In this document: one piece after another, positions 44,023 to 58,334 of the stretch
How positions within the stretch are numbered: position 1 is the stretch's first letter
Layout: every line of letters starts with the position of its first letter
Source of the DNA: Ipomoea triloba
Taxonomy: Eukaryota > Streptophyta > Magnoliopsida > Solanales > Convolvulaceae
DNA: 64,000 nucleotides
NCBI RefSeq assembly: GCF_003576645.1
Contig: NC_044921.1
Location: forward strand, 26,230,203 to 26,294,202
Direction: 5' to 3'
Position numbers and translations under genes: made by a program
The notes under the pieces: model-generated
Database searches by the model: none
Seen by the model: only the letters and a program-made list of their open reading frames with translations
Told to the model about the DNA's origin: nothing

Positions 44023-44975
44023 TGATGTATAGATGGGAGTGTAAACGAGGGTGTAAAATGTCGTTCCGCTGAGGATTGGGGCTATGACATGTATTGTGTG
44101 AATTATTAAATCCTAGGTACTAAAGTATTAGAATTCACTAGAATCCAAGGAAAATATGATTTAGAAATTAAAATAAAATAAAATATGCAAATAAAATAAA
44201 GGAAAAACTATATGATAAAAGAGTGGGGTCAGATTAGGGGTATTGCAATCTTGATGCTCTAACAATCTCAAAATTAGGGAAAACAATTAACCAAGGGATT
44301 TATTGGCATGCAATGCACTCAAGATTGCATTAGGCTAAGATTGCCCCACTTTCGTGATGCATCAATCATCACCTTAAACACAAAATCATTATAAGCCCCC
44401 AAATTACCCATATTCTCATAATAGGAAAAATTGGGTTGAAATTGGTTAGGCTGAGTCTTTCACCCAACTTTCGTTGTGATGAAATCCTCTCCAAAACAAA
44501 TCAATAAAAGCTGCGCATCAATTATCAATAAGAGGAAAATATAATCCAATTCAAACATAAAAGCCTAGATCAATAAATTATCTCTTTATGCAATAATCAC
44601 AAATCTAGCATCAAGAATAGCAATAGGACCCTAATCCAAACCCAAAAACTAACTACTCATGCATCATAAAAGTAAACAAAGCAAAGCAATAATAAATAAC
44701 CATAAATATTACAAGAAATCTGAGAAGAAAGTAAATAAAGGAATAAGAGAACTTTACTGATGAAGAACAAATCCAACTTCAATCCGAGATTCCAAGCTTG
44801 AAATTAAATAATCTAATATCTAACTAATCTAAATTATACTAGGGAAATATAAAGAGAGGGGGAAAAATAAACTAAAACTAATTAGGGTTGGGAACTCTGT
44901 CCGCCCATACATAAGATAGAGTTACAATAATTAATTTAACATGCATGTCCGTTTGAATTCACTTACAGAGTTACA
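44023..44975 (-). mobile_element. Solo LTR, 953 bp
   Basis: On the plus strand it begins TGATGTATAG and ends GAGTTACA, flanked by perfect ATTGA copies (44018-44022 and 44976-44980). Both strands give TG...CA ends. Orientation is a guess from the T-rich side. It cuts the second fucosyltransferase relic. Confidence 0.78.
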
Positions 44976-47900
44976 ATTGACTACAGTTTTAGTATAAAAA
45001 AATATATATTTATAAAATTAATCCCGCTATTTTTTTTAACAACCTTCAATCGTTGGTTTATTTAGATGGATGAATTAGATTAATTTACACTTTTTTTTTA
45101 CTTGAGAGCATGTTGAAAAACATGATACACATGTATGTGTGTGTATATATATACACACACCTTACAACTTGAGTTAATTTAATTAGTAGAAATGATTGAT
45201 TTTTTTTTATTATGAAAAATAGCATTATCTTTGTTTCATTGGCCAAAAAAAAAAACCTTCAAAATGGCTTGTAGGACTATTACGCAGAAGGAAGAAATTA
45301 AATACACACCGTTAAATAGTAATTGGATTTTTTCTTGAAAAAATTACAAGAAATTCAATGGAGCGTGTGGGCCGAACGGGTTGGCAGTGTGAAAGGGCAG
45401 ATAAGATTAAATGACTTTCCATGCAAATATGGGAAGGATATTTCTTTTTGACAAAATGAAAAAGATAATTTATTCCTTCAAAATTTTAATTAATAATTAT
45501 AAATGAAATAATTGATGAGTTGGCTTTCTTCATTTCTCATCGTTTCACACCACCTTTCCATGCCTTAAAACGAATCTATTGCTCTCAACCTTTTCTTTTA
45601 CTTTTTTCTTTGAAATAACAAGAAAATTATTGCCCAATATTATTCTCTAGGTACTTATCCACAAAAAACATGATTGTCACAAAAATTTGAGTCTTAGAAT
45701 CTTACATCATGCAAACAAAATAATAATAAGTTGAAGGTGGCCATAAAATTCTTGTTCAATTTTTAGCTGCCAGACAAGTGATGCATGCACGAGCTTTTGG
45801 ACATGTTAAGATTATTTAAAACGGTTTTTTTTTTATGAATATCAAAAGTAAATTAACTCAATTTATCTCTACATAAGTCTGAGAGTAGATTTATGAAGTC
45901 CATAAGATAATTCAACGAAATAAAAGAAACCGTTGTTATCAACAACATATATTACTAATCTCTTGTGTTCATCTTACAACATATACATAGTCCGTATCTC
46001 ATACCGGCGTAGAATTTTGTGGGTCCTTGTTCGATTACGTGTTAACAGTTAAACCCAAAAATGGTTGCCATTAGTCATTACGGCGGCTAATAGGAGTAGC
46101 ATCGACGTACAATATCGTTCTAGTATTTTGGAAATATTTTTATCAAAACGTTTCATAACCATTTTTGTAATTTAGAACACTTCAGGACATGTTTTTTAAA
46201 AAAAAATGTTTCTATTAGTATGATTTGTAAATTAGTAGTGACTATTTGTTTATCTTGTCATCTAAAAAAATTATTTTCTGAATTATGTTTCAAGGGTTTA
46301 GTTACACAAACGACAAGTACTACTTGAAATAGCATCGTTTCCCACCTTAAAATAGTTGAAAAAGGGGTATGGGTCTATTTAAAAATAGACTTCTGACAAA
46401 CTTTTTAATCACTTTAAAAATTTAAAAAGTTCTTCATTGATATTATCGACCACCTTTAGAAAGTGGTTTAAAATTTTGATTATACACCTTCCCCTGTAAA
46501 AAGTATGAACAAATTTACACCCTTCAGAATCAAATGCTAGGATATTACCGTTACTAAACTTTCAAGTTTACAATAATTATAAAATGAATCCCGCTCTTAA
46601 AATTTTCAATAATGATAAAATTGTCCTCACTTTTTACATGAGAAACTTATTCTCATTTGATCATGTCCCTATATATATGAGAACCAAACCATGTTCTCGT
46701 TTCCACCTTAACTGCCACCACGTTTTAAAAAAAAAAAAAAAAGTACATATGATCCACTGATCTTTTCAAATGGACGACTCAGTTCATATTTCTCACATGG
46801 GTGTCTGTTCTCGATCACTGGAGTGTTTCCCTATATAGGTATTGGATCATATCATAACAAGTCTTAGGAGAAAACTAAGAACCAATCTCAACATTTGAAA
46901 AAATCAGACGAATCATATCAAGTTTAAAAAAATGTTGTGGTATTTTCATAATTGTCACCAAAATACTAAAATATGCACTTCTCATAATTTTTCAGATTTA
47001 CGCATTTAGGTAATACAAAATGCACACTTATTAATATTAAAAGATTGTACTTGCAAAAGTGTATTGCACTTCGAGTTTGGATTTTAGAGTTTATATTGAC
47101 TAAATTTTTTGTTTTAAAAGTTTAGGAGTTCACTTTTACAGTTTAGATTTAAAATTTAGCTTTTTCATTGCTTTTAAAAAAATTTATCTAGGTTTGCATA
47201 TTTAGTTGTTAAAAATAACATATTTAAGTGTTCAAATTTGCAAAGTGAAGTTGACAATAATTACAAAAATATCATAATATTTTTTTAATCTGATATGATC
47301 TATCCGATTTTTACAAATGCAAGGCTAAGATTGGTTCTTAATTTTTTTGTAAGAGTATATTCTCATCGGATCATAAGTCTATATATATTAAATTTGATTC
47401 AAATAAAACTCATAATGTTTCCACCACTAAATGTACCTAAAAAAACAAAAGAAAAAGAATCTACGTACAACACTACTACATAATGTGTTGTGTTTTTTAT
47501 TACATGCAATTTGCGATTTATAATCGAATAATGTTAATTAATTAAGTTTAATAAATACGTCTTGAGAGGACATTAATTATTTGATTGTCACCCTTGATCA
47601 CGAGACAGTACACACTGCTTTATTTCTAATCCCCCTACAGCCAAATGTAGGCATAGGATTAGGGGCACGACAAAATTTAAGAATAATGATACATCACCCA
47701 CTTTTGTCGTCCAAGAACACAATGAACTATGAAAGGCCAATTCTACCTAAAACTAATTGCTTTTCCTAAGGTGGTGTTTGGGGGAAATATATTAAGGGCT
47801 GTCTCATCTGTTTGGAAAAGTTCCAAGAAAGGGACTAGGATTGGTTGGATCTGCTCTCTCATCCGACGGCTAGGGAGCCATCAGCCCTATAATTCATGCA

Positions 47901-49862
47901 TCTAGGGTTTGATCATGGTGGAAACAAAAAGTTTAGCATTAATTATGGCACGAGAATTTGGACCGACGTGAATTTAATTTCGTTTTTGTTTGTCCATTTG
48001 TAGAGTATAGTGAATCTTGGAGTGTCCCTAGCTGGATATTGGTTGTGTAGGGAGGAATAAGTATGATACCGACATGGATTTTGGATTTTTTGTACAAATA
48101 AAAAAAATATATATATATATTTCACTAACTACACAATATAACAACGCACAAGCTAAGGACATGCGAAATATTAAGATCACAAATTGTACACGTAGTATAA
48201 TTAGTGAGAATGGAAAATATAATAATGTTTTGTTCTTTTTGTCTCGTTTATCTGTTCAGAAATGTAAAATGAATTTTCATGACGAGTGAAATTTGTAGTT
48301 GTTGTTAGGGATGTGTGTGTAATACTTGACAACTGGTACGGGGATGTGCATGTTATAATTTGCAAAGGAAGACTTTGTGTGATGAGTTTGACGATCAAGA
48401 ATGTATTAGCAAGAATCAAATCCGTGATCATTAGGTAAGAAAGTCATCATGGTCTACTCACTTGGATCAACCACTCTTTTTGGAGCAGTGTTAATATGTA
48501 GTTTTTAAATATATAAATTGTATGCATTAACACCGTACCGGATGGGCATGATTTTCCTTACCCATTTTGTACTAGGTTGCTATATTATGTATTATTGATA
48601 ATAATTTTTAATTATACTTTATGTAACGGTTGGTATCGATGTCAATCGATACTTTATAATTTTTCACATAACACAAAATATATACAATAATAATTTAGCT
48701 TGTCACTCTTTTATTAAATGAATTGAAAATTGTCAATTATTTAGTTTACAACATTTTCTTTTTTTACATAATTAATTAAATGGTATTTTTGAAATAACTA
48801 AATATTCATTTTACTAATTAACTAATTAATATTCCAAAATTGAATTGAGTATTTAAAAAAATAAATTGTAAATAATTTGAGTTGAAAATGGTTAATTATA
48901 TAACGATTATTCAAAATTGCAATAATTAATCCATGGACCATTGTAACCTTAGACACAACTCATAAAAAATTGTCCATGATTCAAAAGTACATCAACTCAC
49001 AATTAAAAAATAATTTAAGAATTCCAAATGATCCAATCCCTCTTCTGATCAAGAGATTCAAAATGGTTATAAGGGACCAACCAAGCATGTCTTCAACAGT
49101 AGAGAGGCCCGTGCATGTGGTCCTAAATACTCATATTTTTTATATTATAAAATAATTAGCAATGCAAACCAAACTTACTATTTGTACACCAAACCTGAAG
49201 ACATTTACATTTATTCTTTTCCTAAAGGCTTCGTAGATAAATAAATAGTGTGATATGTCTCGACCTTAGTTATTCGCATGCACCCTTCATTTAAATTTGA
49301 GTTTACATACTACGATAACGAGTTGCCAAACATACTATCAACCTTGTTTTTCTACCTATCCTAAAACGTAACATCGGTGATTGAATAAATCGCAAGATAG
49401 GTTTCATCACCCTTAACTGCCCCTATAGTAGCATTTGAACCCGCATACTATAGTAGCCGGCAAAGTATGTTATTATCAATATAATATATCTCTATAGAGA
49501 TAGAGAGAGATAGGAGAGAGTGGGAAATATCATTTTGATGATGCAATAGAAACAATGGACAAAGAAAGTCGTTTCAAACAGATAAAAACACAGGAGAAGA
49601 TCACTGCGGCAACTACCTGATCACAAAAATCAACACAACCCATCATGAGATTTCACATAAGGTTTTATATTGAGTATGGAGACCACCTTGAAAACAGAAA
49701 ACCTATGTACATACAAACACTTCAAACTTCATTAATTATAATAATAACCTTAATATTCCTAATAAACAACAAGAAACATCAACAACAACAACAACAATAG
49801 CAATACTAATAATCATGATAATAATAATAATAATAATAATCATAATAGTAATAAATAAGTTT
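44976..49862. other. Gene-poor AT-rich intergenic region
   Basis: No ORF with a recognisable domain. The short ORFs at 47295-47483, 47581-47769 and 48970-49155 look random. A small palindrome, GTGTATATATATACAC, lies near 45140. A 26-bp stretch near 43823 (TCAAAAGTACATCAACTCAC) recurs near 48980. The last 300 bases should be the NAC gene's 3' UTR. Confidence 0.55.
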
Positions 49863-51147
49863 TTAGTAACTCCAGAGGCAGTCAAGCTCCTGTGGATTCT
49901 GGTGATCATCAAAAGCCCTTCTTCCCATTTCAAGATTTGAGACCACAGAGGAGATCTCAGTTTCTTGGGACCCACACACGATCTCCTTCTCCGTTTTGAA
50001 GCTCCGGTGGCCACAGCCTGCAAGAAGACTCGTCAGAATTGCAGGGTCTTGAATGGGGGAGAATGAATCCGCGGGATTCAGAAAGCTACTGCCATGGGTT
50101 TGGACTGCTTGGCTCCATGGGAATACATTCTGTGGGTGTGGGGAAATATCTGCAGTTGAAGAAGACGGTAATGGAGGATTAATATTGCTGAGATAGTTCA
50201 CCATGTTCATGGATTCTTGCTGCAGGCTCTTGTTCTCAGACGGGATGAGACTGGAGAAGCAGTGCACGTGGCCGGATTCCGGCGGGGTGGTGGTGGTGGA
50301 GGAATCTGTTAGCGGCGGCAGAACGGAGGATTTGGTGTCTGGAAAATGGACATTTTTGCCGCAGGAATTCTTGTGGAACACCCTGCAAATCACCCAATCA
50401 CTCTGCAACAACAAAACAAATGGTTAATTATTAAATTTAACTGAATCTGTCTCCACTGAGACTCAATCTCATGACTGCTCGATTTTATGACCTCCCATAT
50501 AGGAAAACAGAGCACAAAGTGTTTGGCATGGGCAAGAAATTAAACCTCAATTATTGATGTAAAACAGGGAAAGATTATTCTTTTATGGATTTTAAGTTTT
50601 TAACCTGAGCTGCATTGGGGAAGTTGTGGACAGACAATTTGCCTTCAAGTCTGAATTCATGGCAGACCCAATTAGTCTTCTCGCCTTTAGGAGCTCTGCC
50701 CTGGTAGAAAACCAGGGTCTTCTTCATTCCGACCAGGCATTTCCCCCGGAAAATCTCCTTGTCTTTTCCGGTGGCCTTCCAGTACCCGGAAGCCGTGGCT
50801 CTGTTAGTTCTCATTCCAGTTGGGTACTTCTTATCCCTCACACAGAAAAAATACCATTCCTTTTCCCCAATTCTTGATTTCCCTAAACCAATCAAACCCA
50901 CAACTCAGAAACCTGGGAAAGGCGAAAACAAAACCAAAATGAAAAAAATGATAGATTTCGAAAGCTTACAAGGTAATTCCCAAGGTTCAACCTTGTTCAT
51001 ATCCACCTCTCCAATGGCGACAGCAGAGAAAGAAGTGTCAAGAGCCTTCTTCGACAAGTAATGAGTGATGAGCTCTTCATCTGTGGGGTGGAAGCGGAAT
51101 CCAGGTGGCAAATCCATCTGGTTATCGTCTCCGGGCAAGTTTTCCAT
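49863..51147 (-). CDS. NAC-domain transcription factor, NAC100/ORE1 type
   Basis: Three exons on the minus strand (51147-50970, 50882-50605, 50402-49863), canonical and in frame, 331 aa. The NAC domain fills residues 12 to about 165 with subdomains A to [71 protein letters not shown] and [18 protein letters not shown], ending [10 protein letters not shown]. The two introns sit at the standard NAC positions. The C-terminal half is Ser/Pro/Gln-rich and ends DCLWSY, a likely activation region. A miR164-like site encodes HVHCFS, as in the CUC2/NAC1/ORE1/NAC100 group. Members of this group control organ boundaries, senescence and lateral roots. I cannot choose the exact ortholog. Confidence 0.93.
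50252..50272 (-). promoter_or_regulatory. miR164-like target site in NAC mRNA
   Basis: The plus strand reads like mature miR164 itself, TGGAGAAGCAG followed by TGCACGTGGC, so the NAC mRNA is complementary. Compared with miR164a as I recall it, there are mismatches at miRNA positions 12, 20 and 21. The seed and cleavage positions 10-11 pair. miR164 cleavage is the known control of this NAC group. Confidence 0.7.
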
Positions 51148-54100
51148 GGCTAAAAGCAGTGAGTAATCGCAGAGAAAGTGAGAGGCTAAAATGGGGGTTT
51201 AGTTTAATTTGCAGAAGAGTATGATAATATGTGTAAGTGAAGGAGCTAGGTAGGATATGTATTATCACCAAAGAGATGAGAGGCTTTAGGCTGGGGAGAA
51301 AGCTAATGAAAAGATGGGGAGAAATGGGAAAAGTTGGGGAGAAAAAGAGGGAGAGAAGCCATGGGAAGTGATTGAATGATTGAAGAAAAAAAGCAGTGGG
51401 AGGGAGAGAACGCAATAAATACTGGATTTGGGAAGATATAGAAACGTGATTTGTAAGCAACAATGGCTAACAGTTAAGGTGGTTGTTTTTGGCTTTTCTA
51501 TTCTCATCTCAATTAGCCTACCCTGCTCCAGATCTCTGTAGTTTATCCCCCTTTTATATATGACCAAATATCCCCTCCACCCCCGCCCCCCAGACCCCCT
51601 GTTTTATGATACCAGCTTCTTTGTTTTTCTATTTAAGGTTGTTTTGTTTTTCTGTTTTACACATTTGACAAACAGGTACTAAGATGGTGTTTGGTTCGAG
51701 GAATGTTTTGTTGTACTGTAATTTCAGAAATTTCACTTAACCTAAGAATATGTAGTAATTGAAGATAAGGATGGACACATTTACTCAAAGAGGTACTAAG
51801 AGGGTGTTTGGTATAAAGAATATTATGATATATAATAACATTTTCGAGAATCTAATATAACTCCAAGAGATGGAAGAATGTGATTTATGTGAATGTTAAA
51901 AAAAAATGAACTAAAAACAAAATTTAAGAAATTTTATATTTCTTAAGGTGACTTACATTTCCTTGAATCAAATAAGAGAATGTGATATTACAATATTCAC
52001 ATCAGTAGAGCTACGTGGAGATAACCTAAGCCGAACCTCCACCCCCCCCCCCCCCCCCATGATTGTTTGAACACTGAAAATGGTATAGCAACAGACAATG
52101 AAACTGTGTTCGGAAGAGTAATTGAATATCACCCTAATAGCTATCCAAATGGCTATTTGAACAAATTGTAATTGAAGCGCTTTACTATTTTAATCATAGA
52201 AATTTCAATTCGAGCGATAAGCATAATTGCATAATGAATTAATGAAAAGTGTCCACTCACCTAAGACTAAGAGCAATCTCAAGTCTTAACCATGAAAAAC
52301 TTTTCGTGGTTTTTTCAGTGCTATATAAGAGAGATAGGGAAGAGGGGTGAGGAAAAAGAAGAGAAAAAAAAAATTTGATATGAAAAAGTAAAATAAATTA
52401 ATAAATTTACGCGCCAAGCATGTCACGTGTAGTGCACGCACCATGGTGCATGGGCACGACAGTTCCACACACGCACAAATTGCGCAACAACTTTCTCCCA
52501 TTTCCCTAATCAATGAGTCTTATAAAAATTTTGATTTCGCAAGAGAAAAAAATTTCTAAAAAATCGCACCCTCATCCCAATTTTTTTGTTCAAAAAAAAA
52601 ACTTCTTCAAGAATCTCTATTGGGTGATGCTCTAATGGGCTTTGGTTACTTTGATTTACTTATATACTATTTTATTGGGTCAGAGTGTAGGATCCTAAGA
52701 CGAGGAAATTTTGCTTTTTGCGAAAAATAAAGTAATGAAAAGTTGAAGAATTCAAAAATGGAATGTTAGTTTCAACTGTATATACCAGAGCTATCCAACC
52801 ATGACCTTTAAAAATTATGAAGTTTGTTTTTAATAGATGGTGTACATTCTGCTGATGCAATCAGGTAGGCTGTATGTATTTCCAAATATATCCTTCTTCA
52901 TCTTTTGTCTTTTTAATAAAAAAAAGAATAAATTTATAACAAATAAGTTATGGTTATAACTAATTGTGTATTTATTACTTTTTAAATATAATATTTAATA
53001 TGTTGCGTCCGTTAAATTTAATAACACCGCTCACGTTGTTATCATGTATAAAGTAAAACATTCACGAAAATCAGCACAGATGACACATATGTTCATACAA
53101 TGAATGTAATAAAATTAAATTTAAAATCTTGATTCAAACAAAAAATCATAAATTTGTTGTTCTCATTTCAAGAAGAATAGAGCGAACTGAGAGACCAAGC
53201 TATTTATGCTGATTTTTTACAAGATTAATCTAAATTCTACTTGAGTTGTACTCATTGAATTTGACTTGAAACAAAAAAACAAAAACAAAAACAAAAACAA
53301 AAAAAAAACAAAAAACAAAAAAAGAAACAAAACAAAACAAAACAAAATTCCTAACCTAAAACTTTTGACTCTGTAATTGCATTAACAATACACTTACCAA
53401 TCGTCCCAAACTAATAGCTTGTTGTTTGCTGAGTTAATTATAATATGATGTAGTAAAAATTCTTCAAATTTTATTAACTTTAATTAATATATATGTACTA
53501 ATAGATTTATCTTTACCATAATTTCTTAATCAGTTGCAAAAATTCAAACTAATAATGCATATGTAATAATAAATGATGTCAAATTCACGTGATAAATACA
53601 ACCAAGATATTATCTGGAAAAATGTACCACCATATAAATAAATAAATAAATAAAATTATCACCACCCTTGAAATCCTTTTGTGTGTTTTTTGTCAAAAAG
53701 AAGAAAATAAGATTCTATTAAGGTACCCCACTTTGCTTGACACAAAAAGCTATGGTGATTCAAGCCTATGCAATTTTGCAAACAAGAAGCATTATAGAGG
53801 GCCCATGACAGGATGCATAATAAAGCCATAAAGGTATGATTATATATGGAAGCTTTGTGGCTATGGCTATAGGATAGCATGGATATCTAGCAACTTCACT
53901 TACAGATGCTAAACTGTCCTAAAGTGCACCAAAAGGATAGCTTTTGCTGTCATCTAGCTTGTTTGTATGTATATGTTCATGGGATGTTTGCAATAGTTAG
54001 TTGTTGGTTACACCCGACACATAATATCAAGTTTAGTAAATATTAATATTTACAAGTTTTCGATTCTCGTGAGAGTTGTCTAATGATCTTCTTAGTTTGA

Positions 54101-56610
54101 TCTGGTTAGTTATGGATCGGACAATTTAAACTAATTTATCTCTTTGTGATCCTTTGCCGGCTAGGGCCACAAGACGAGTTTCACCCAAAACACACATCCG
54201 AGCCTGGTAGCGGTTACGAGCTTTCTCATAAATTATTAAAGTTTAAGATCACAATTCACAAGGCAAGTTTCATCTAAAGCGCACATTTGGCTAGCGGTTG
54301 TAAACTTTCTCATAAATTAAAGTTTAGTAAATATTAATATTTACAATAAGTTTTTTATGATCTCTGTTGCTTGTTTTTTTTTTTTTTTTTAGGGATCTGT
54401 TGCTTGTTGATAGTGCTTGAGTTGTCTAACTTAAATTTTTGTAATTTGGCTTCGGTCTTTTATTTTATTTGTTCCTTTAGCCTAGTGATTGTTAATAATA
54501 ATGACGAAAAAAAAATTTCAAATTCCCAACGTGGTCGGATATGTCATATCTGTCACAAAACCCTAAGTTTACAACTATTTTTCTAGTGATTAATAACAAT
54601 ATTGAGTTTTTCAATGTAATTTCATAATTTAATTTTAATCCTTTTTTACCCCTTTCAATGAGTAGTCAATAATAGCAATGAAAGATTTTTTAAATCTACA
54701 AGGTGGCCGGAAAGGTCATTAATGACCGAAAACCTTATATTTTTGTTAGACCACCTTATAATGGTTGAAAATCTAGAATTTTTCAATTGGTATTAACAAA
54801 ATTAGTTATATAAAAATGTTTATTAGTTAAATAAAGGAAAATTAAAATTTTGATCACTCAATCATACATCATGGGCCGTTTTGATCTCTCCTACTTTTAG
54901 AAATTATAAATTAAATGTCACATTAAATTTTATAAAAATGTTAACATTTTTTAGGGTTGGATTGTTAGGAATAAAGAAACGAGGTGCAAAGTCAAGTCAC
55001 AACACTTATTTTTCTTTCAAATCATTCATTCATTTTGGTGTAATTAATGATTTGTTGAAAATGCAAAACAAAATTACTAAAAATAACAAAGCATGAAGCA
55101 CAAGTCATGCCTCTTCGGCAATCAATAAGGCAAAGATTATGATCATCTCTAATTGATTTTGCACCAAAGTATGATGTGCTAAAATTTTGATTTCCCCAAT
55201 ATAATTTCGAAGTGTTAGTTGTTAACAATTTTTCTTTTCTTTTCTTTTCTTTTACGTATAGTATTAAAAAAAAAAATTAGTTCGAAGCGCAATTACTGAA
55301 CACATACACTAAACCTTTGCTTACACACTCGATGCCTGGTCTTTAGTTTCTTTTTAAACTTTATCTCCGTGACTAACTGAGCTGCTCATGCGAGCTTACA
55401 AATGTTTTTACGAGGTTTTGCTACAATTGACTTGATGTGCATAACATTATCCTCATTAAACCATTAGAAATTCAAGCCCACCACTAGATCAATTTAAATA
55501 TAAAAAAAAAGAACTTAACATCAAGGTCCATCATCCATGTAGTATTTTCTTTATATATACATATAGCAAGGGAAACTCTACAATTAATATTGCTAGTTCA
55601 ATATTGGTGTCTTTTGTATATATCATGTATGACATACATGATATAATAGGTACCATCAGTATTAGGGTAAATCGACATTTTATTTTTTAATAATAATAAT
55701 AATAATAATAAATTAGACAAATTAAAAGGGATTTTCTTTTGCGAATATAATTAACCAATCATACATAAGACGCGTGTCAACTTCGTTTGTTTGATTCCAA
55801 TAAATCGCTAATCCTCAGGTAATCACATTGGTTATTTGATTACTTAGTCAACCTTTTGTTAACTAACAAAGGAAACATGTTAATGCACCCATAACTAATC
55901 TAAAACCTTTACTTAATTTCAAAAATAGCAATTTATATTTCTAAAAATTCTATAACGTATATAACCCGTTTATAATATATTTTAGATACATTGTATCACC
56001 CAAAAAAAAAAAATTATTATTATGCAAGAACTTTTGTATGTAAAGATCAAACTCTAACATTATCATATCATATTTAATTTTATGTTGAATATAATTAAAA
56101 TGGTCAGTCCAAATTCTTGATTATGATTGAAAGTGCACTAACAATTATTGTATAGAAAACGATTTGGAATAAAGGAGTAGAAAGGCCAAATGGGAAGAGG
56201 TGATTGGAGGATATATTGACGAGTATACTTGCGTGCGTTTCATATTTACTTAATTAACGATAAATTAGTGTTCATTGACTGCCAACGTAACATGCCAACA
56301 CTATCCCCTGATTTTAAGAATATGTTGGGTAAAACTAGGTTAGGTTTATATATATGTTTTTTTCAGGATTTTTTTAATGATGTCGAGAAGACTATGAGAG
56401 ATATGGAGGACGCATATTTTTCAAGAATAAAATAAAAGAATTGATTATTTTGTAAAGGTATTTGTTCAACAGGATCGTGGGTTAATTTAGGTGATCGAAG
56501 AGTAATCAGCTAGGATTCTTTGTTTGACGATTGTATGAGTGTTTGTTAGTCAAGGAGAGCTTCCGTTTGTTCTAACTGATTTTTTTAATGACGGTATATT
56601 AATTGGTTAG

Positions 56611-56838
56611 AGTTAATATCATCTGGGGTCCTCTAAGTATAATGGTTTTGTCACGTTTAGTTCTAACTTTTTAAATTAATCACTCGTGATTCTTAAACTT
56701 TCAAATTGTTACCATCTGTGGTCTAAATTAACCACTATGGTCTTTCAACTATCAAAGGACCATGACTGATCAATTTGAAACTTTAGGACTAAACATGGCG
56801 AAATCACTATACTCAGAGGACCCTATACGACATTAACT
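56611..56838. mobile_element. MITE with long terminal inverted repeats
   Basis: About 228 bp. The left arm, starting AGTTAATATCATCTGGGGTC, is inverted at the right end (GACCCTATACGACATTAACT). The arms pair over most of their length with scattered mismatches. Long arms suggest a Mutator-like MITE. No clear target-site duplication. Confidence 0.65.
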
Positions 56839-58020
56839 ATACCTAAAATAATATAGTGAATAATGAATGTAATTAGATAGACAAAAATGAATGTGTATAG
56901 AGCAAAATATGTATTGAGTGATCAAGTTCGGTACAAGTTAAGTGAGCAAAAGATCGATAAAGGCGTTGCAATTATCGCACAGCACGTCAACGTCACGGAT
57001 GTAATTAGCAATTTATACAAGTCACGAATACAACTGTTTTCCATCCGTGTCACTTGGGCAACTTACCCCGAGTCTTCCACTAGACGCGACGACCACTGTT
57101 ATTTGCACTATGCTATCCCAAGCACTCTTGTTATCACCTCAACAGGAAGGCTAAGAGCCCGTTTACTAATTAGAGAATTTCTCCTATGGGAAACTGAAGA
57201 AATAGAAAATAGAAAACAGATATTCTAATTATCCCATCAACAAACGAGTATTTCAACTGCCAAACAAGGTCAAGAGTTCGAATCCCGACCTTCTTGATTT
57301 GAGTCGATCAGCTATGGATAACTTAGGTTGGTTTAACTCCTTATGATACTTTGCTGATCAAAATCACAGGGTAAAATGATTTACCTAATCATAATCTCAA
57401 GTAGTGATTGTGGATTTGTCTCGCTATCTCAAGTGAATGAAATAATCAGTTATGGTGGGCTGGTGAGCTAACACTTGAATTTGGTGTGATATATCCGAAG
57501 GAAAACAGCTGCAGATTGAGATGAGAAGAGGTCCACTAGAAAAATGATCAAACAAAACAAGACAAGAACATCATAGTCCTGTGCCTTTACTGACGGTCAT
57601 GTTTTTCGATCATTAAGCTTTATGTTTTCTAGCAAGGCAAAACTCCAAACTAGCATCTATTCGAGATGTTAGCTTGGCTAAGCTAATTTGCATGCATTGC
57701 ATAATATATGCTCCAATTGAGCTAAGTCAGCTAACCAATAATTAGGTTTGCTCAGCTGGTCTGCACTCCCTTTTGATGATTAATTTAGTAAATTGTGAGA
57801 TTAAATTTATTTGAGAGGTAAATGTGCAACGAATTTAACTAAGATTATTGATCAAAATTATTCTATTGGTCACCTACTCACCTCCACACATTTAAATTAA
57901 ATATTGATTACTATTTATGGGATGTTACTTGTTAGGGCCTTGGGCTTGCTGTATGGCCCAATCTAAGGAGCTTATTGGGCCCAAATTCCTAGTTTAAGAC
58001 CATGAGACTAGTAGTCCAAT

Positions 58021-58334
58021 AGTTATACTATGCATTCCAGTCCACCTGTAAGGTGGACTTGCGTCTATTTACATATTGAGTATTCACAATTCAAACTGTG
58101 AACATTCAGTGTATAAATTGTGAACATTCAGTATGTAAATTATATATTTTGTACACGAGTTTACTTTGCGAGGTAGACCTAGGTCCACAGAATAATTTGC
58201 CCTTTGTTTAAAATACACAATTTACATATTGAATGTTCACAACTAAATGCTCACAATTTACATACTGAATGTTCAATATGTAAATTGTAAACAGTATGTA
58301 AATTGCGATGTAGATCCGGATCCATGGTATAACT
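58021..58334. mobile_element. MITE-like inverted repeat with internal motif array
   Basis: The ends AGTTATACTATG and CATGGTATAACT are inverted. Inside, a motif near TTTACATACTGAATGTTCAC occurs several times in both orientations. It lies just upstream of the PPR gene at 58388 and so may overlap its promoter. Confidence 0.6.

Noticed and set aside
51679..51990. GGTGTTTGGT motifs resembling Tourist MITE ends
   Set aside because: Two similar starts (near 51684 and 51800) but no matching inverted end or target repeat could be defined.
53272..53345. Regularly spaced CAAAAA units, possible CRISPR-like array
   Set aside because: Simple sequence without distinct spacers in a plant genome. It is a low-complexity tract.
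56887..57228. 113-aa ORF
   Set aside because: No recognisable domain, no splice or neighbour support, and it lies next to MITE sequence.
57240..57300. Box B-like GAGTTCGAATCCCGAC
   Set aside because: No convincing box A at the right distance and no target repeat. Probably an old repeat, too weak to list.
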